The translations under genes were made by a program, and so were the position numbers. Below are positions 36,796-45,882 of a stretch of DNA of 64,000 nt, in pieces (position 1 is the first letter of the stretch; every line of letters begins with the position of its first letter). The DNA lies in NCBI GenBank assembly GCA_003314535.1, contig POSG01000001.1, positions 310,001 through 374,000 on the forward strand, in the 5' to 3' direction. The notes below the pieces were generated by a model that saw only the letters and a list, made by a program, of their open reading frames with translations, was not told where the DNA came from and did no database searches. This stretch comes from Geobacter sp. GTDB taxonomy: Bacteria; Desulfobacterota; Desulfuromonadia; Geobacterales; Geobacteraceae.

Positions 36796-39700
36796 ATGAA
36801 AAAGTCGGCTAAATTCACCTATCTCTATGCGGCAATGGTTTCCACCGCCATCCTTTGCGCCACTCTCTTTTCCGTCATGCAGATGCACACCGAGGCAACC
36901 AGGCAGGTCAATGCCCTGCAAGAAAGCCACCTGAAGACTTTCTGGGAGCTTATGCGGGGAAAAGGACGCAATATCCAGGTCGTCAACGGTAAAATGCTGG
37001 CCGGAGACTATGTGCTCAACGGCAATAACGAGCTGCCTGACAAGGTAAAGGAGATATTCGGCGGGACTGCGACAATCTTCATGGGCAATGTCCGTATTTC
37101 CACCAATGTAATGCAGGAGGACGGACGACGCGCACTGGGGACCAGCCTGACCGGACCGGCCTACGATGCGCTTTTTCGCAAGGGAAAGCCGTATCGCGGG
37201 GAAACACTCATCCTCGGCGTTCCCTATTTCACAGCATATGACCCTATCAGGGACAGCGAAGGCACGGTAATCGGCGCTCTCTATGTCGGTGTAAAAAAGA
37301 GCGATTTCTTCGCCACCTATGACACGTTGACAATCAACCAGGTCATCATGGCGGGTCTGCTCATCAGTATTTTCTCGTTCATCGCCGTACTGCTGGTGCG
37401 TGAACGCAGGCATGCGGAAACATCGCTCCAGGAAAGCGAAGAGCGCCTGAAATCGATCCTGCACGGTTCGCCCATACCCCAGTTCGTCATCGATGGCGAC
37501 CACAGGATTCTCTACTGGAACAAGGCCCTGGAAATCTGCACCGGCTTCAGTTCGGAGAAAATGATCGGAACCAGGGGCCACTGGAGGGCCTTTTATCCTT
37601 CGGCCCAGCCGTGCCTGGCAGATCTTCTCATCAGCAGGGATACTGCATCCATCGAAGAATGGTACCCGGGCAAGAGCCAATGCTCCCGGCTCGTGGAGGG
37701 GGCTTTCGAAGTGACCGACTTTTTCCCCGCGCTGGGGGATAAGGGCAAGTGGCTTTACGTGACGGCGACACTGGTGCGAAATTCACACGATGAAGTCATC
37801 GGCGCAGTCGAGACACTGGAAGACATTACAGCGCGAAAGGATGCGGAAGAAGCGCTGCGCCAGAGCGAGGAAACGTTCCGCTGCATGACGGCATCCGCTA
37901 TGAGCGGCATTGTCATGATCGACAACGACGGCAGGATAACATTCTGGAACGGCGCGGCCGAAAAGATCTTCGGCTGGCCCTCATTCGAGGCTATAGGCAA
38001 AGATGTTCATGAATTCCTTGCGCCCCCCTGCTATCACGAGATGTCGCGGCGGGCCTTCCCGGTTTTCCGCCTTACCGGTCGAGGCCCGGTGATCGGCAAG
38101 AACCTGGAACTTGTCGCATTGAGAAAAGACGGTGAGGAATTCCCCATCCAGCTTGCCCTTTCCAGCGTGTGTCTGAGGGGGCAATGGAATGCACTGGGCA
38201 TCATCAATGACATTTCGGACCGAAAACAGGCGGAAGACAACCTGCAGGAGCAGCTGCACTTCCTCCAGGAGCTGATCGACGCCATACCGAACCCGGTTTT
38301 TTTCAAGAACACCACCGGCATGTACCTGGGATGCAACACGCCGTTTGAGGATTTCATCGGCGTGAGAAAAAACAGCCTGATCGGCAAATCGGTTTACGAA
38401 ATCCACCCCCGTGAGTTGGCCGATGTCTACTTTGCGGCGGATCGGAAGCTCCTGGAGTCGTCCTCCGGGGTCCAGGTATACGAATCAACGGCTCAGCACG
38501 CGGACGGCAGGCGCCAGGAAGTCCTCTTCAACAAGGCTGTATTCACCAGGAAGGACGGCTCAGTAGGCGGAATTGTCGGGGTCATCCTTGATATAACCGA
38601 GCGCAAGAGGATGGAAAAAGCACTGCGGGAAAGCGAAGAGCGTTTCCGTCGCACTTTTGACCAGTCCCCCATAGGAGCTGCCATAGTCTCCCTTGACTAC
38701 CGTTTCCTGCGGGTCAACGGGCAATGGTGCAGGATTACCGGCTTCACTGAACAAGAACTCGTGGGGCTCAGCCTGTCAGACATTTCCCACCCTGACGACC
38801 TGGAAAACGACATACTCATGAAACGACGGCTCACAGCGGGGGAAATCGACAGTTTCCAGATGGACAAGCGGTACCTGCGCAAGGACGGCAAGGAAATCTG
38901 GACAAGCCTTTCAGTCTGCCTCATGAAAAATACATCCGGCGAACCGCTCTATTTCCTCCCCATGATGGAAGACATCACCAAAAGGAAACAGCTGGAAAAC
39001 GAAGTGCTGAAAAACCAGAAGCTGGAATCCCTGGGAGTCCTGGCCGGCGGTATCGCCCATGATTTCAACAACCTCCTGACCGGCATCCTGGGAAACATCT
39101 CCCTGGCAAAAATGGCCACCCCCCGCGAGAGCATCGCATTCCGGAGACTCGACGAAGCGGAACGGGCATCCGAGCGCGCCAGGGACCTGACCTACCAGCT
39201 GTTGACGTTTTCCAAGGGCGGTGCGCCCATCAAGAAAGTCACGTCAATAGGACAGATCGTCGTTGATTCGGCTGACTTTGCGCACAGGGGGTCCACCGTC
39301 GCCTGCGAGTATGCGATTGCCGATGAAATCCTCCCCCTGGAGGCAGACGAAGGACAGATAAGCCAGGTGATCCACAACCTCGTGCTAAATGCCGTACAGG
39401 CCATGCCCGGCGGCGGGCTGATCCGGATTTGTGCGGAAAATGTTCATGAAAAACCGGCGAGCCTTCATTCCGAAAGAGACTATGTCAGGGTATCGATTAC
39501 CGACAACGGCCCAGGGATACCGGAAGATATTCTGCCCAGGATCTTTGATCCCTACTTCTCCACCAAGACGAAAGGGAGCGGCCTGGGCCTGGCATCCGTT
39601 TACTCGATCATCAAGAACCATGACGGGCTGATCGAAGTGGATACACGCGTAGGCAGCGGGACGACCTTCCACATTTACCTCCCGGCATCAAAAGAGGAGT

Positions 39701-40119
39701 TGTCGCTGACCCACGCGGACAGGTGCGAAGCTTTTACGGGAAAAGGCAGAATCCTCCTGATGGATGACGAGGAAATCGTCCGGCAGGTTGCAGGCGAAAT
39801 GCTCGCCACCCTGGGATATTCCGGTACCGTCTGCGAAGACGGCGTCCAGGTGGTCAACCATTACACCCAGGCAAAGCGCTCCGGACAAGGTTTCGATGCG
39901 GTGATCATGGACCTTACCATCCCGGGGGGGATGGGGGGCAAGGAAGCAATGGCCCTGCTGCTGGAGATGGATCCTGACATCACGGGATTAGTCTCGAGCG
40001 GCTACAACAATGACCCCATACTTGCCTCATACCGTGAATACGGTTTCCGGGGCGTCGTCATGAAACCCTATACGGTCCAGGAACTCGGCAAGGCAATGCA
40101 GGCCGTAATCAATCCTTGA
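36796..40119 (+). CDS. Hybrid sensor histidine kinase: sCache, multiple PAS, HisKA/HATPase and REC domains
   Basis: 1107 residues from ATG 36796; a frame open from 36736 lacks a credible site, and the chosen start places the TM helix (about 9-29) properly. A single Cache domain (about 50-185) is followed by a second TM helix (about 197-217). Four PAS domains occupy about 230-725, each ending in the 'EDITxRK' type junction. The kinase has His755 in 'AGGIAHDFNNLLTGI'. The ATPase G-boxes are 'ITDNGPGIPEDI' and 'TKGSGLGLASVYSI'. A receiver domain ends the protein with Asp1039 in 'VIMDLTIPGG'. It probably responds to a small periplasmic ligand. Confidence 0.93.
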   Translation: MKKSAKFTYLYAAMVSTAILCATLFSVMQMHTEATRQVNALQESHLKTFWELMRGKGRNIQVVNGKMLAGDYVLNGNNELPDKVKEIFGGTATIFMGNVRISTNVMQEDGRRALGTSLTGPAYDALFRKGKPYRGETLILGVPYFTAYDPIRDSEGTVIGALYVGVKKSDFFATYDTLTINQVIMAGLLISIFSFIAVLLVRERRHAETSLQESEERLKSILHGSPIPQFVIDGDHRILYWNKALEICTGFSSEKMIGTRGHWRAFYPSAQPCLADLLISRDTASIEEWYPGKSQCSRLVEGAFEVTDFFPALGDKGKWLYVTATLVRNSHDEVIGAVETLEDITARKDAEEALRQSEETFRCMTASAMSGIVMIDNDGRITFWNGAAEKIFGWPSFEAIGKDVHEFLAPPCYHEMSRRAFPVFRLTGRGPVIGKNLELVALRKDGEEFPIQLALSSVCLRGQWNALGIINDISDRKQAEDNLQEQLHFLQELIDAIPNPVFFKNTTGMYLGCNTPFEDFIGVRKNSLIGKSVYEIHPRELADVYFAADRKLLESSSGVQVYESTAQHADGRRQEVLFNKAVFTRKDGSVGGIVGVILDITERKRMEKALRESEERFRRTFDQSPIGAAIVSLDYRFLRVNGQWCRITGFTEQELVGLSLSDISHPDDLENDILMKRRLTAGEIDSFQMDKRYLRKDGKEIWTSLSVCLMKNTSGEPLYFLPMMEDITKRKQLENEVLKNQKLESLGVLAGGIAHDFNNLLTGILGNISLAKMATPRESIAFRRLDEAERASERARDLTYQLLTFSKGGAPIKKVTSIGQIVVDSADFAHRGSTVACEYAIADEILPLEADEGQISQVIHNLVLNAVQAMPGGGLIRICAENVHEKPASLHSERDYVRVSITDNGPGIPEDILPRIFDPYFSTKTKGSGLGLASVYSIIKNHDGLIEVDTRVGSGTTFHIYLPASKEELSLTHADRCEAFTGKGRILLMDDEEIVRQVAGEMLATLGYSGTVCEDGVQVVNHYTQAKRSGQGFDAVIMDLTIPGGMGGKEAMALLLEMDPDITGLVSSGYNNDPILASYREYGFRGVVMKPYTVQELGKAMQAVINP

Positions 40120-40154
40120 TGATAGTATGATTGATGGGTGTGATGAACAACCGA

Positions 40155-40176
40155 GGGCACCCACAGGGGGGTGCCC
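40155..40176. repeat. Short palindromic repeat (GTAGGGGC type)
   Basis: GGGCACCC (40155-40162) pairs with GGGTGCCC (40169-40176) between two convergent genes. A similar hairpin occurs at 41188-41208, and both abut CCCCTAC. The form is that of a repetitive extragenic palindrome and might also act as a weak terminator. Confidence 0.5.
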
Positions 40177-40223
40177 CTACTCATGATCCGGGGGACAGGA
40201 TTACAGGTTGACCGGCATTGAGA

Positions 40224-40793
40224 CTAGACCAGGCGCAGGGACGTCTTCGACGCACTCCAGTGCTTGCTGCTTTTGGTCCCGGAATGGACTGCAAACCTGT
40301 GGGAAACGAAATACCACAGCTCATTCCTGAAGGCGCCGATCTCTCTCGGCCCCCCGATTCCCGGCCTCATAACCTCGCCTCTTACCGTGTCTCCGTCAAC
40401 CTCCATCACTCTGATCTGAACTGATTCCTTTCCGCCGAAAAGGTAACCGTAATTCAACCCGGAATGGAAGTCGCTTACCAGTATGTCACCCTCCAGGACT
40501 TCGGTGTTGTGGATGACCCTGGTTATGCCCGGGAATGCCTTTGACAATGCATCCCGCCGCAGGGGAATTCTCACGTAGCATCTGGCCAGGGAATTCCAGA
40601 AGGGATGTTTGCAGTCATAGATCTCCGCCCTTTCCAACGCCCTGAGCATAATGTCCATGACCTGTGGTGAAACGAAAGACTTCATTGCCGACAGAGCGGC
40701 ATCCGCCACCAAAAGGCTTCTGCTCGCCCTGTTGGGTTCCCTGTCCGGCAGGCGAAAATTGCCTATTCCTATCTTGCCCATCCCTTTACTCAT
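40224..40793 (-). CDS. Hypothetical protein
   Basis: 189 residues from ATG 40793, with AAAGGGGC upstream; an earlier frame start at 40820 has no such site. No signal peptide, TM helix or known motif is recognised. The sequence reads as a compact alpha/beta protein with 'RVMEVDGDTVRGEVMRPGIG' near residues 140-160, a pattern seen in small beta-barrels that bind ligand or nucleotide. The function is unknown. AT-rich DNA lies upstream. Confidence 0.6.
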   Translation of the reverse strand: MSKGMGKIGIGNFRLPDREPNRASRSLLVADAALSAMKSFVSPQVMDIMLRALERAEIYDCKHPFWNSLARCYVRIPLRRDALSKAFPGITRVIHNTEVLEGDILVSDFHSGLNYGYLFGGKESVQIRVMEVDGDTVRGEVMRPGIGGPREIGAFRNELWYFVSHRFAVHSGTKSSKHWSASKTSLRLV

Positions 40794-41187
40794 GAATAAC
40801 GCCCCTTTCGAAATAGTCACGACTATATAACGACATCCAAAAAAAGAGGCCCGGCCGGGCCATTTACAGCATTTTCGGTTTCTATACGGTAATTCCGCGA
40901 GTTCCCCGCCACCCCATCACCGGCAACCACTGAAAAGTGGCTGGGGCAGGCAACTCTCGAAATCAACGGATATAGCGTACGAAATACTTGTAATTACTAT
41001 AGATGAAATGTATACAAAATTACAGTATCACAATACAGAATAATCAAGCAGTACACTTTTCCAGTCACGAGCAGTGTATGGCGCTTTTTTCGGAGGTATT
41101 GTAATGGTGACGCGAGATGACTTCCGGCGATGATCCTCGGAATTTCCCGAACTGAATGCGGACCTGAACATGGGGGCGGGTGTTTAT
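40794..41187. other. Intergenic region, AT-rich
   Basis: No gene was recognised. The stretch around 40975-41065 is very AT-rich and may contain the promoter for the 40.2-40.8 kb gene. Confidence 0.4.
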
Positions 41188-41208
41188 GGGCGGGTTAAAA
41201 ACCCGCCC
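41188..41208. terminator. Hairpin downstream of tex, possible terminator or extragenic palindrome
   Basis: GGGCGGGTT (41188-41196) and AACCCGCCC (41200-41208) form a perfect 9-bp stem with a 3-base loop, 16 bp after the tex stop codon on the minus strand. Confidence 0.6.
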
Positions 41209-41223
41209 CTACTGAAAAACCTG

Positions 41224-43506
41224 TCAGCTTTTCCTGATGCGGAAGCCTGCTTTCTCCAAACCTTTCAGGTCGAGTCCGCCGGTTGTGACGCCATTTCTTT
41301 CGGTATCCCGCCTGTCCCGCTTCGGCAGGCGCCCGCCTCCTCCTGTCGCCTCCCGGATGGAAAGGGATATCCGCTTCCTCTCCTGGTCAACGGCAAGCAC
41401 CTTGACCTTCACCACCTGGCCGGTACTGACCGCTTCATGGGGATCCTTTACGAACCTGTCGGACAGATGGCTGACATGCACCAGCCCGTCCTGGTGAACG
41501 CCAACGTCTACAAAGGCGCCGAAGGCTGTCACATTGGTCACCACCCCCTGGAGCACCATCCCTTCCTTGAGGTCCGACAACTCCCGCACATCATCCCGGA
41601 ATTCGGCTGCCTCGAAACGGCAGCGCGGGTCCCTGCCCGGTTTCTTCAATTCATCCACGATATCCTGCAGCGTGGGAAGGCCGACTGCGTCAGTCACGTA
41701 GTGGGACAGGTCGATTCGCTCAGCCAGTGAAGGATCCGCTGCCAGTTCGCTGAGCGAAACAGACATATCGGCAGCCATGGCTTCCACGAGGGAATAGCGT
41801 TCCGGATGGACCGCAGTGTTGTCCAGGGGGTTGACACCTCCCCGAATGCGCAGGAATCCAGCGGACTGCTCGAAGGCTTTGGCGCCGAAACGGGGGACTG
41901 CCATGAGGGCCGCGCGGTCGGGAAAGGAACCGTTTTCGTCGCGGCAGCGCACGATTGCCCTGGCCAGGGAAGGGCCGAGGCCGGAGACGTAGGAGAGGAG
42001 CGCCCAGGATGCGGTGTTCAGGTCGACCCCCACGAAGTTCACGCACGACTCCACCACTCCCTCCAGGCTCTTCTTCAGCTGTGACTGGTTCACGTCGTGC
42101 TGGTACTGGCCAACGCCGATGCTCTTGGGATCGATCTTCACCAGCTCCGCCAGGGGGTCCTGCAACCGCCGGGCGATGGAGATCGCTCCCCGCACCGTCA
42201 GGTCAAGGTCCGGAAACTCTTCCCGGGCGATCTCAGACGCGGAATAAACGCTGGCCCCGGCCTCGCTCACCATGTCGACCTGGAGAGACATACCTGCGGC
42301 GGCAAGGGTTTCCCGAACAAACCGTTCCGTCTCCCGGCCGCCGGTGCCGTTGCCGACGGCCACCATGCTGCAGCCGTAGCGACCTGCGGATTCGATCAGA
42401 TCCTTCCGGGCGGCTTCAGCCTTCCCCTCGCCAGTATGCGGATAGATCACGCAGTGGCCCAGCAGGCGGCCGGTTTCATCCACCGCAGCCAGCTTGCAGC
42501 CGGTGCGGAGCCCGGGGTCGATGCCCAGGACCCGCTTACCGCCTGCCGGCGGCGCCAGCAGCAGGTTCCGCAGGTTGTCCGCGAAAACCCGGATTGCACC
42601 TTCATCAGCCCTCTGTTTTGCCTCCAGGCGCAGCTCCACCTCTATGGACGGCGCCATGAGCCGCTTGTAGGCATCATCCACAACTTCATCCAGGAACTGC
42701 CGGAAAATGCTTTCGCCGCTTAGAAATCTTGCTTTCAGTCCGGCGAGGATTTCCTCGACCGGCGCCACGATCGCCAGGAAAAGCACCTCTTCCTTCTCTC
42801 CCCGCCGCATGGCCAGCATCCGGTGGGAGGGTATCTCCCGGAGCGGCTCACGGTAATCGTAGTACATTTCGAACTTGGTGACCGCGTCTTTCCTGTCCGC
42901 GGCCACCCGCGAAGTCATTTCACCCTTTTCGGCGGTCAGGCGGCGGACGAATGCCCTCAGGTCCGCATCCTCCGCTATTCGCTCAGCAATGATATGGCCG
43001 GCGCCTGCCAGGGCAGCCTCCGCATCCGGCACTTCGCGCCCAGCGTCCACGAAGGGAAGCGCAGCTTGCCCCGGATCTCCTGACATGAGTTCCTGGGCTT
43101 CGATGAGGTCCGCCAGGGGCTCCAGCCCCCGCTCCCGCGCGATGGTTGCCTTGGTCCGGCGCTTCGGCTTGTACGGAAGGTAGAGATCCTCCAGTTCCGT
43201 CTTCAGCCGGGTCGCTTCGATTCTTGCCGAAAGCTCCTGAGTCAGCTTCCCCTGTTCGTCGATCGACTTGAAAACTGTAAGCTTGCGCTCCTCCAGCTCA
43301 GTGAAGTAGAGGAGCCGCTCCTCCAACAGCCGTATCGCCACTTCGTCAAGTTCGCCGGTGCGCTCCTTGCGGTAGCGAGCGATGAACGGCACGGTTGCGC
43401 CTTCCTTCAGCAGGGAGACGGCGTTTTCGACCTGGAACTGCTTCAGGCCGCTTTCCTCGGTGATCCAGCACAGGATGCGATTACTCTGGATGTCGGACAA
43501 AGACAT
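41224..43506 (-). CDS. tex: RNA-binding transcriptional accessory protein Tex
   Basis: 760 residues. The Tex architecture is intact: N-terminal helical domain ('VPFIARYRKERTGELDEVAI'), YqgF/RNase-H-like domain ('VLGIDPGLRTGCKLAAVDE'), helix-hairpin-helix region ('SYVSGLGPSLARAIVRCR') and a C-terminal S1 RNA-binding domain ('VTNVTAFGAFVDVGVHQDGL'). Tex is a conserved cytoplasmic protein that binds RNA and associates with RNA polymerase. The start ATG follows AGAGG. It diverges from the next gene and is a housekeeping gene. Confidence 0.96.
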   Translation of the reverse strand: MSLSDIQSNRILCWITEESGLKQFQVENAVSLLKEGATVPFIARYRKERTGELDEVAIRLLEERLLYFTELEERKLTVFKSIDEQGKLTQELSARIEATRLKTELEDLYLPYKPKRRTKATIARERGLEPLADLIEAQELMSGDPGQAALPFVDAGREVPDAEAALAGAGHIIAERIAEDADLRAFVRRLTAEKGEMTSRVAADRKDAVTKFEMYYDYREPLREIPSHRMLAMRRGEKEEVLFLAIVAPVEEILAGLKARFLSGESIFRQFLDEVVDDAYKRLMAPSIEVELRLEAKQRADEGAIRVFADNLRNLLLAPPAGGKRVLGIDPGLRTGCKLAAVDETGRLLGHCVIYPHTGEGKAEAARKDLIESAGRYGCSMVAVGNGTGGRETERFVRETLAAAGMSLQVDMVSEAGASVYSASEIAREEFPDLDLTVRGAISIARRLQDPLAELVKIDPKSIGVGQYQHDVNQSQLKKSLEGVVESCVNFVGVDLNTASWALLSYVSGLGPSLARAIVRCRDENGSFPDRAALMAVPRFGAKAFEQSAGFLRIRGGVNPLDNTAVHPERYSLVEAMAADMSVSLSELAADPSLAERIDLSHYVTDAVGLPTLQDIVDELKKPGRDPRCRFEAAEFRDDVRELSDLKEGMVLQGVVTNVTAFGAFVDVGVHQDGLVHVSHLSDRFVKDPHEAVSTGQVVKVKVLAVDQERKRISLSIREATGGGGRLPKRDRRDTERNGVTTGGLDLKGLEKAGFRIRKS

Positions 43507-43715
43507 TTATCAAACCTCTTCAGTTGATGTGGATTTTGCCTTGCGGCGCGGGGTTTGGATACTAGCACAGTAATGCATGCTTGGAAAGGGGACTGAAAAC
43601 TTCGGCCGGGTGTTGCCTATTGCCGCTTGAGCAGGTAAAATTTTCAAGCAGCTAACCCTGCACCGTTGCATGCCCAAAGTGCATCAGGAAAAATACAGCC
43701 GGCGAGGTGCCAACC

Positions 43716-44102
43716 ATGCAAAACAGGATTATAGCAAGATTCACCGACGGGAAAATACTGAAAGGGACGACCAGCGATCTTTTGCCGAACAAGACAGTCT
43801 TCCATCTCAGTGAAAACGATACCAGCGCCATCCATAAAGTCGATATCATGCATCTCAAAGCGATTTATTTCGTGAAGAGCTTTGAAGGGAACAAGAGCCA
43901 CCAGGAAAAAACCGACGTTGAACGCGTCGGGCTGGGGAAAAAGATCATGGTATCCTTCAAGGACGGTGAAACCCTTGTTGGTTACACGCAGGGTTATTCG
44001 GCGAACAGAAGCCTCTTCATCGTTTTTCCCTGCGATCCGGAGAGCAACAACGAAAAGGTTTTCGTCGTCACCGGAGCAACCGACAAAGTGACGTTCATCT
44101 GA
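43716..44102 (+). CDS. Conserved small protein, function unknown
   Basis: 128 residues from ATG 43716, preceded by GGCGAGGTG; the GTG 9 bases upstream is not needed. It is beta-rich, with two similar halves: 'IARFTDGKILKGTTSDLLPN' and 'MVSFKDGETLVGYTQGYSAN'. This suggests an internal duplication of a small beta-barrel (Sm- or SH3-like). No signal peptide or TM segment is present. It may bind nucleotide or nucleic acid, but that is speculation. The next gene follows 79 bp later. Confidence 0.65.
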   Translation: MQNRIIARFTDGKILKGTTSDLLPNKTVFHLSENDTSAIHKVDIMHLKAIYFVKSFEGNKSHQEKTDVERVGLGKKIMVSFKDGETLVGYTQGYSANRSLFIVFPCDPESNNEKVFVVTGATDKVTFI

Positions 44103-44181
44103 CAGCCAGCGCCGGCCGGCCCGAATCCGGCAGGCATGACACGATCCCGGCATGTTGAAGCCGGAATGAAAGGGAAACCGC

Positions 44182-44478
44182 ATGAATCTCACCGAAGGTA
44201 TCAGGGTACTGGTGATTGACTGGCATGGGCTCCACGAAGATGGCGGCACGAAACTCTCGGTGGAACAGGTCGTGGGGAAGCTGTTCGATGGAGGTGGAAA
44301 GGCAGTGTCTCCGGGATTGAAGTCGGGAGAGATCGCGGAATTGATCATGGAAGAGATCCGCCGGAAGCCTGGCGCTCTGGCGGACGCCGAGAAATTCATG
44401 GCGCAATTCGAATCTGCGGACGACCTGCTGGAGGAAATCGACCTGGAATGCCTGGTCGCGGACCTGACCATGAGCTGA
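44182..44478 (+). CDS. Small hypothetical protein
   Basis: 98 residues from ATG 44182 with AAAGGGAAA upstream. It is acidic and mostly helical in its second half ('EIAELIMEEIRRKPGALADA'). No motif, signal or TM helix is recognised. It may be cotranscribed with the preceding gene. It converges with the next gene at 16 bp. Confidence 0.55.
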   Translation: MNLTEGIRVLVIDWHGLHEDGGTKLSVEQVVGKLFDGGGKAVSPGLKSGEIAELIMEEIRRKPGALADAEKFMAQFESADDLLEEIDLECLVADLTMS

Positions 44479-44494
44479 CTCGCCCTTCCCCGGC

Positions 44495-45031
44495 TCACCC
44501 CGGAACGAAACAGAGCAGTGAGAAAACCAGCCCCGTGATGAAGAGGCCGGAGGACAGGACGATGCCGATAATGAAGCAGACGGCGCGGCCGAGATGGGGC
44601 CGCATGAAAACGATGCATTCCCGGGAATCCGCGCCGCGGGTTTCATCGAGTCCTTGAATCCTGAGACGATAGCGGCCGGGTCTCGGAATTCCATACACCC
44701 TCATCTCCATGCGTACCGTGGAAAACCCCGATGTTTTCGCGTGAAAGAGCGCCGGCCGCCCGCTGACGGGACTGCCGTCGGCAGCTGCCAGTTCATAGCC
44801 GAGCCTGGCAAACCGCCGGGAGAACAAGGGGCCTTCCAGGCAGAGGACCACCCGCCCGGACTCGGCGAATTCCACATCCTGCTCTTCGCGCAACGGTATG
44901 CTCAGAATGCGCGACTGCCTGACCAGCCTTACCACTCCCCGGATGGTGAAGCCGAGCACCACTGCCGAACAGATGGAAACGGCAGCAAACAGCCATGCCA
45001 TGTGCGGACTGAAAAAGGATTCAGCACTCAT
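44495..45031 (-). CDS. Membrane protein of unknown function (two TM helices)
   Basis: 178 residues from ATG 45031 (GGAGG upstream). TM helices span about 13-35 and 153-172 and bracket a soluble domain of about 115 residues that is beta-rich ('YGIPRPGRYRLRIQGLDETR'). The last helix ends near the C-terminus. The function is unknown. It reads toward the convergent small gene, away from the hydrogenase operon. Confidence 0.65.
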   Translation of the reverse strand: MSAESFFSPHMAWLFAAVSICSAVVLGFTIRGVVRLVRQSRILSIPLREEQDVEFAESGRVVLCLEGPLFSRRFARLGYELAAADGSPVSGRPALFHAKTSGFSTVRMEMRVYGIPRPGRYRLRIQGLDETRGADSRECIVFMRPHLGRAVCFIIGIVLSSGLFITGLVFSLLCFVPG

Positions 45032-45377
45032 GGTTTCCTCCACAGCGTACAGACATCGACAGTCGCCGATGAAGATTTCAGGCTCATTCAAAAACCGGCG
45101 GACACGAAATTAGAACATTACTTCCTTTGACAGGATTTTTGTTTTCCTTACCAGTCAGTATACCAGGTCTATCAAAGGTTTCGGTGCAAGCGGGAAACTC
45201 TCCATCCAAGCCTTTCCGCACCATGTAAACATTCATAAATACGGTTGTTTCCCCCGGCAGCAAGATACTTGTTCTACCTCATTGGCAACAAATCTGCACA
45301 CAGCGAAAGTGAAAAGCAAATGCGCAAAGCCTGACCCGAGAATTTGCACAACTGTAACATACGTCACCAAAATCGTG
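45032..45377. other. Intergenic region upstream of the hydrogenase promoter
   Basis: No gene was recognised. This 346-bp region starts 5' of the membrane protein gene and leads into the promoter and riboswitch of the hydrogenase operon. Confidence 0.4.
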
Positions 45378-45407
45378 TTGACATCCCGGGCCGCTTTCGG
45401 GTAACGT
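45378..45407 (+). promoter_or_regulatory. Probable promoter of the riboswitch-hydrogenase transcript
   Basis: Perfect TTGACA (45378-45383), 18-bp spacer and TAACGT (45402-45407), a weak -10. Transcription would start about 40 bases before the aptamer. Confidence 0.5.
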
Positions 45408-45452
45408 AGCAATACGTTCAACAATCGCAATATTAATATACACTGGATGCAC

Positions 45453-45530
45453 GATAATACTCAACCACCCGCGAGGGTGGGGCGGAAAGCCTACAGGGTC
45501 TCAAAGAGACAGCCGGGTTACCGAAGTATC
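45453..45530 (+). promoter_or_regulatory. GEMM-Ib (predicted cGAMP-responsive) riboswitch aptamer
   Basis: P1 pairs ATACT (45457-45461) with AGTAT (45525-45529). P2 is CCACCC / GGGTGG with a GCGA tetraloop (GNRA, 45471-45474). P3 is GTCTC / GAGAC around AAA. The conserved GGCGGAAAGCC and GGGTTACCGA segments are present. By alignment with GEMM-I RNAs, the position that is G20 in c-di-GMP aptamers is A here (45459), as in the Geobacter cGAMP class. It closely resembles the Geobacter metallireducens Gmet_0970 aptamer as I remember it. Confidence 0.85.
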
Positions 45531-45557
45531 TCCACAGATATGCGGTCCCGGCTTTTT
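45511..45557 (+). terminator. Intrinsic terminator overlapping the riboswitch 3' half
   Basis: AGCCGGG (45511-45517) pairs with CCCGGCT (45547-45553), extended by ACCG/CGGT, and is followed by T5. The left arm is part of the aptamer core, so ligand-bound aptamer and terminator exclude each other. The predicted behaviour is an ON switch. Confidence 0.8.
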
Positions 45558-45882
45558 AGTATCGGTCCCGACAGTGCGGGAACATTCCGGGCAAACTCCG
45601 ATTGTTGAAAAACCCGCATACTATTGCCGTGCTGTAGAAACATCCCTCCTTAATTTTTTGCAGTCTAAAACAGATACCGGATACGGCGGTCAGCTCCAGC
45701 TCCAGCCTGGCGCAAGCCCTTGACTACGCTCCTCCTCGATCCGTGCAGTCGCACCAGGTATCTCAATCAGTACATCAACATGTGCAGCATTTTTTCGGGT
45801 TTTTCTGCCCAGGCGGTCGTGCGTCCCGGTCAGCCGAACCCGGACCTCGGGAATCGTTTACCCAAATCTAGGAGGAAAAGGA
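45558..45882. other. Leader region between riboswitch and hydrogenase
   Basis: A 325-base stretch with no gene. A second promoter could lie here, but none was convincing. Confidence 0.35.

Noticed and set aside
40141-40200. GC-rich hairpins near 40.16 and 41.19 kb as parts of a CRISPR array
   Set aside because: There are only two isolated palindromes with no spacer-repeat periodicity.
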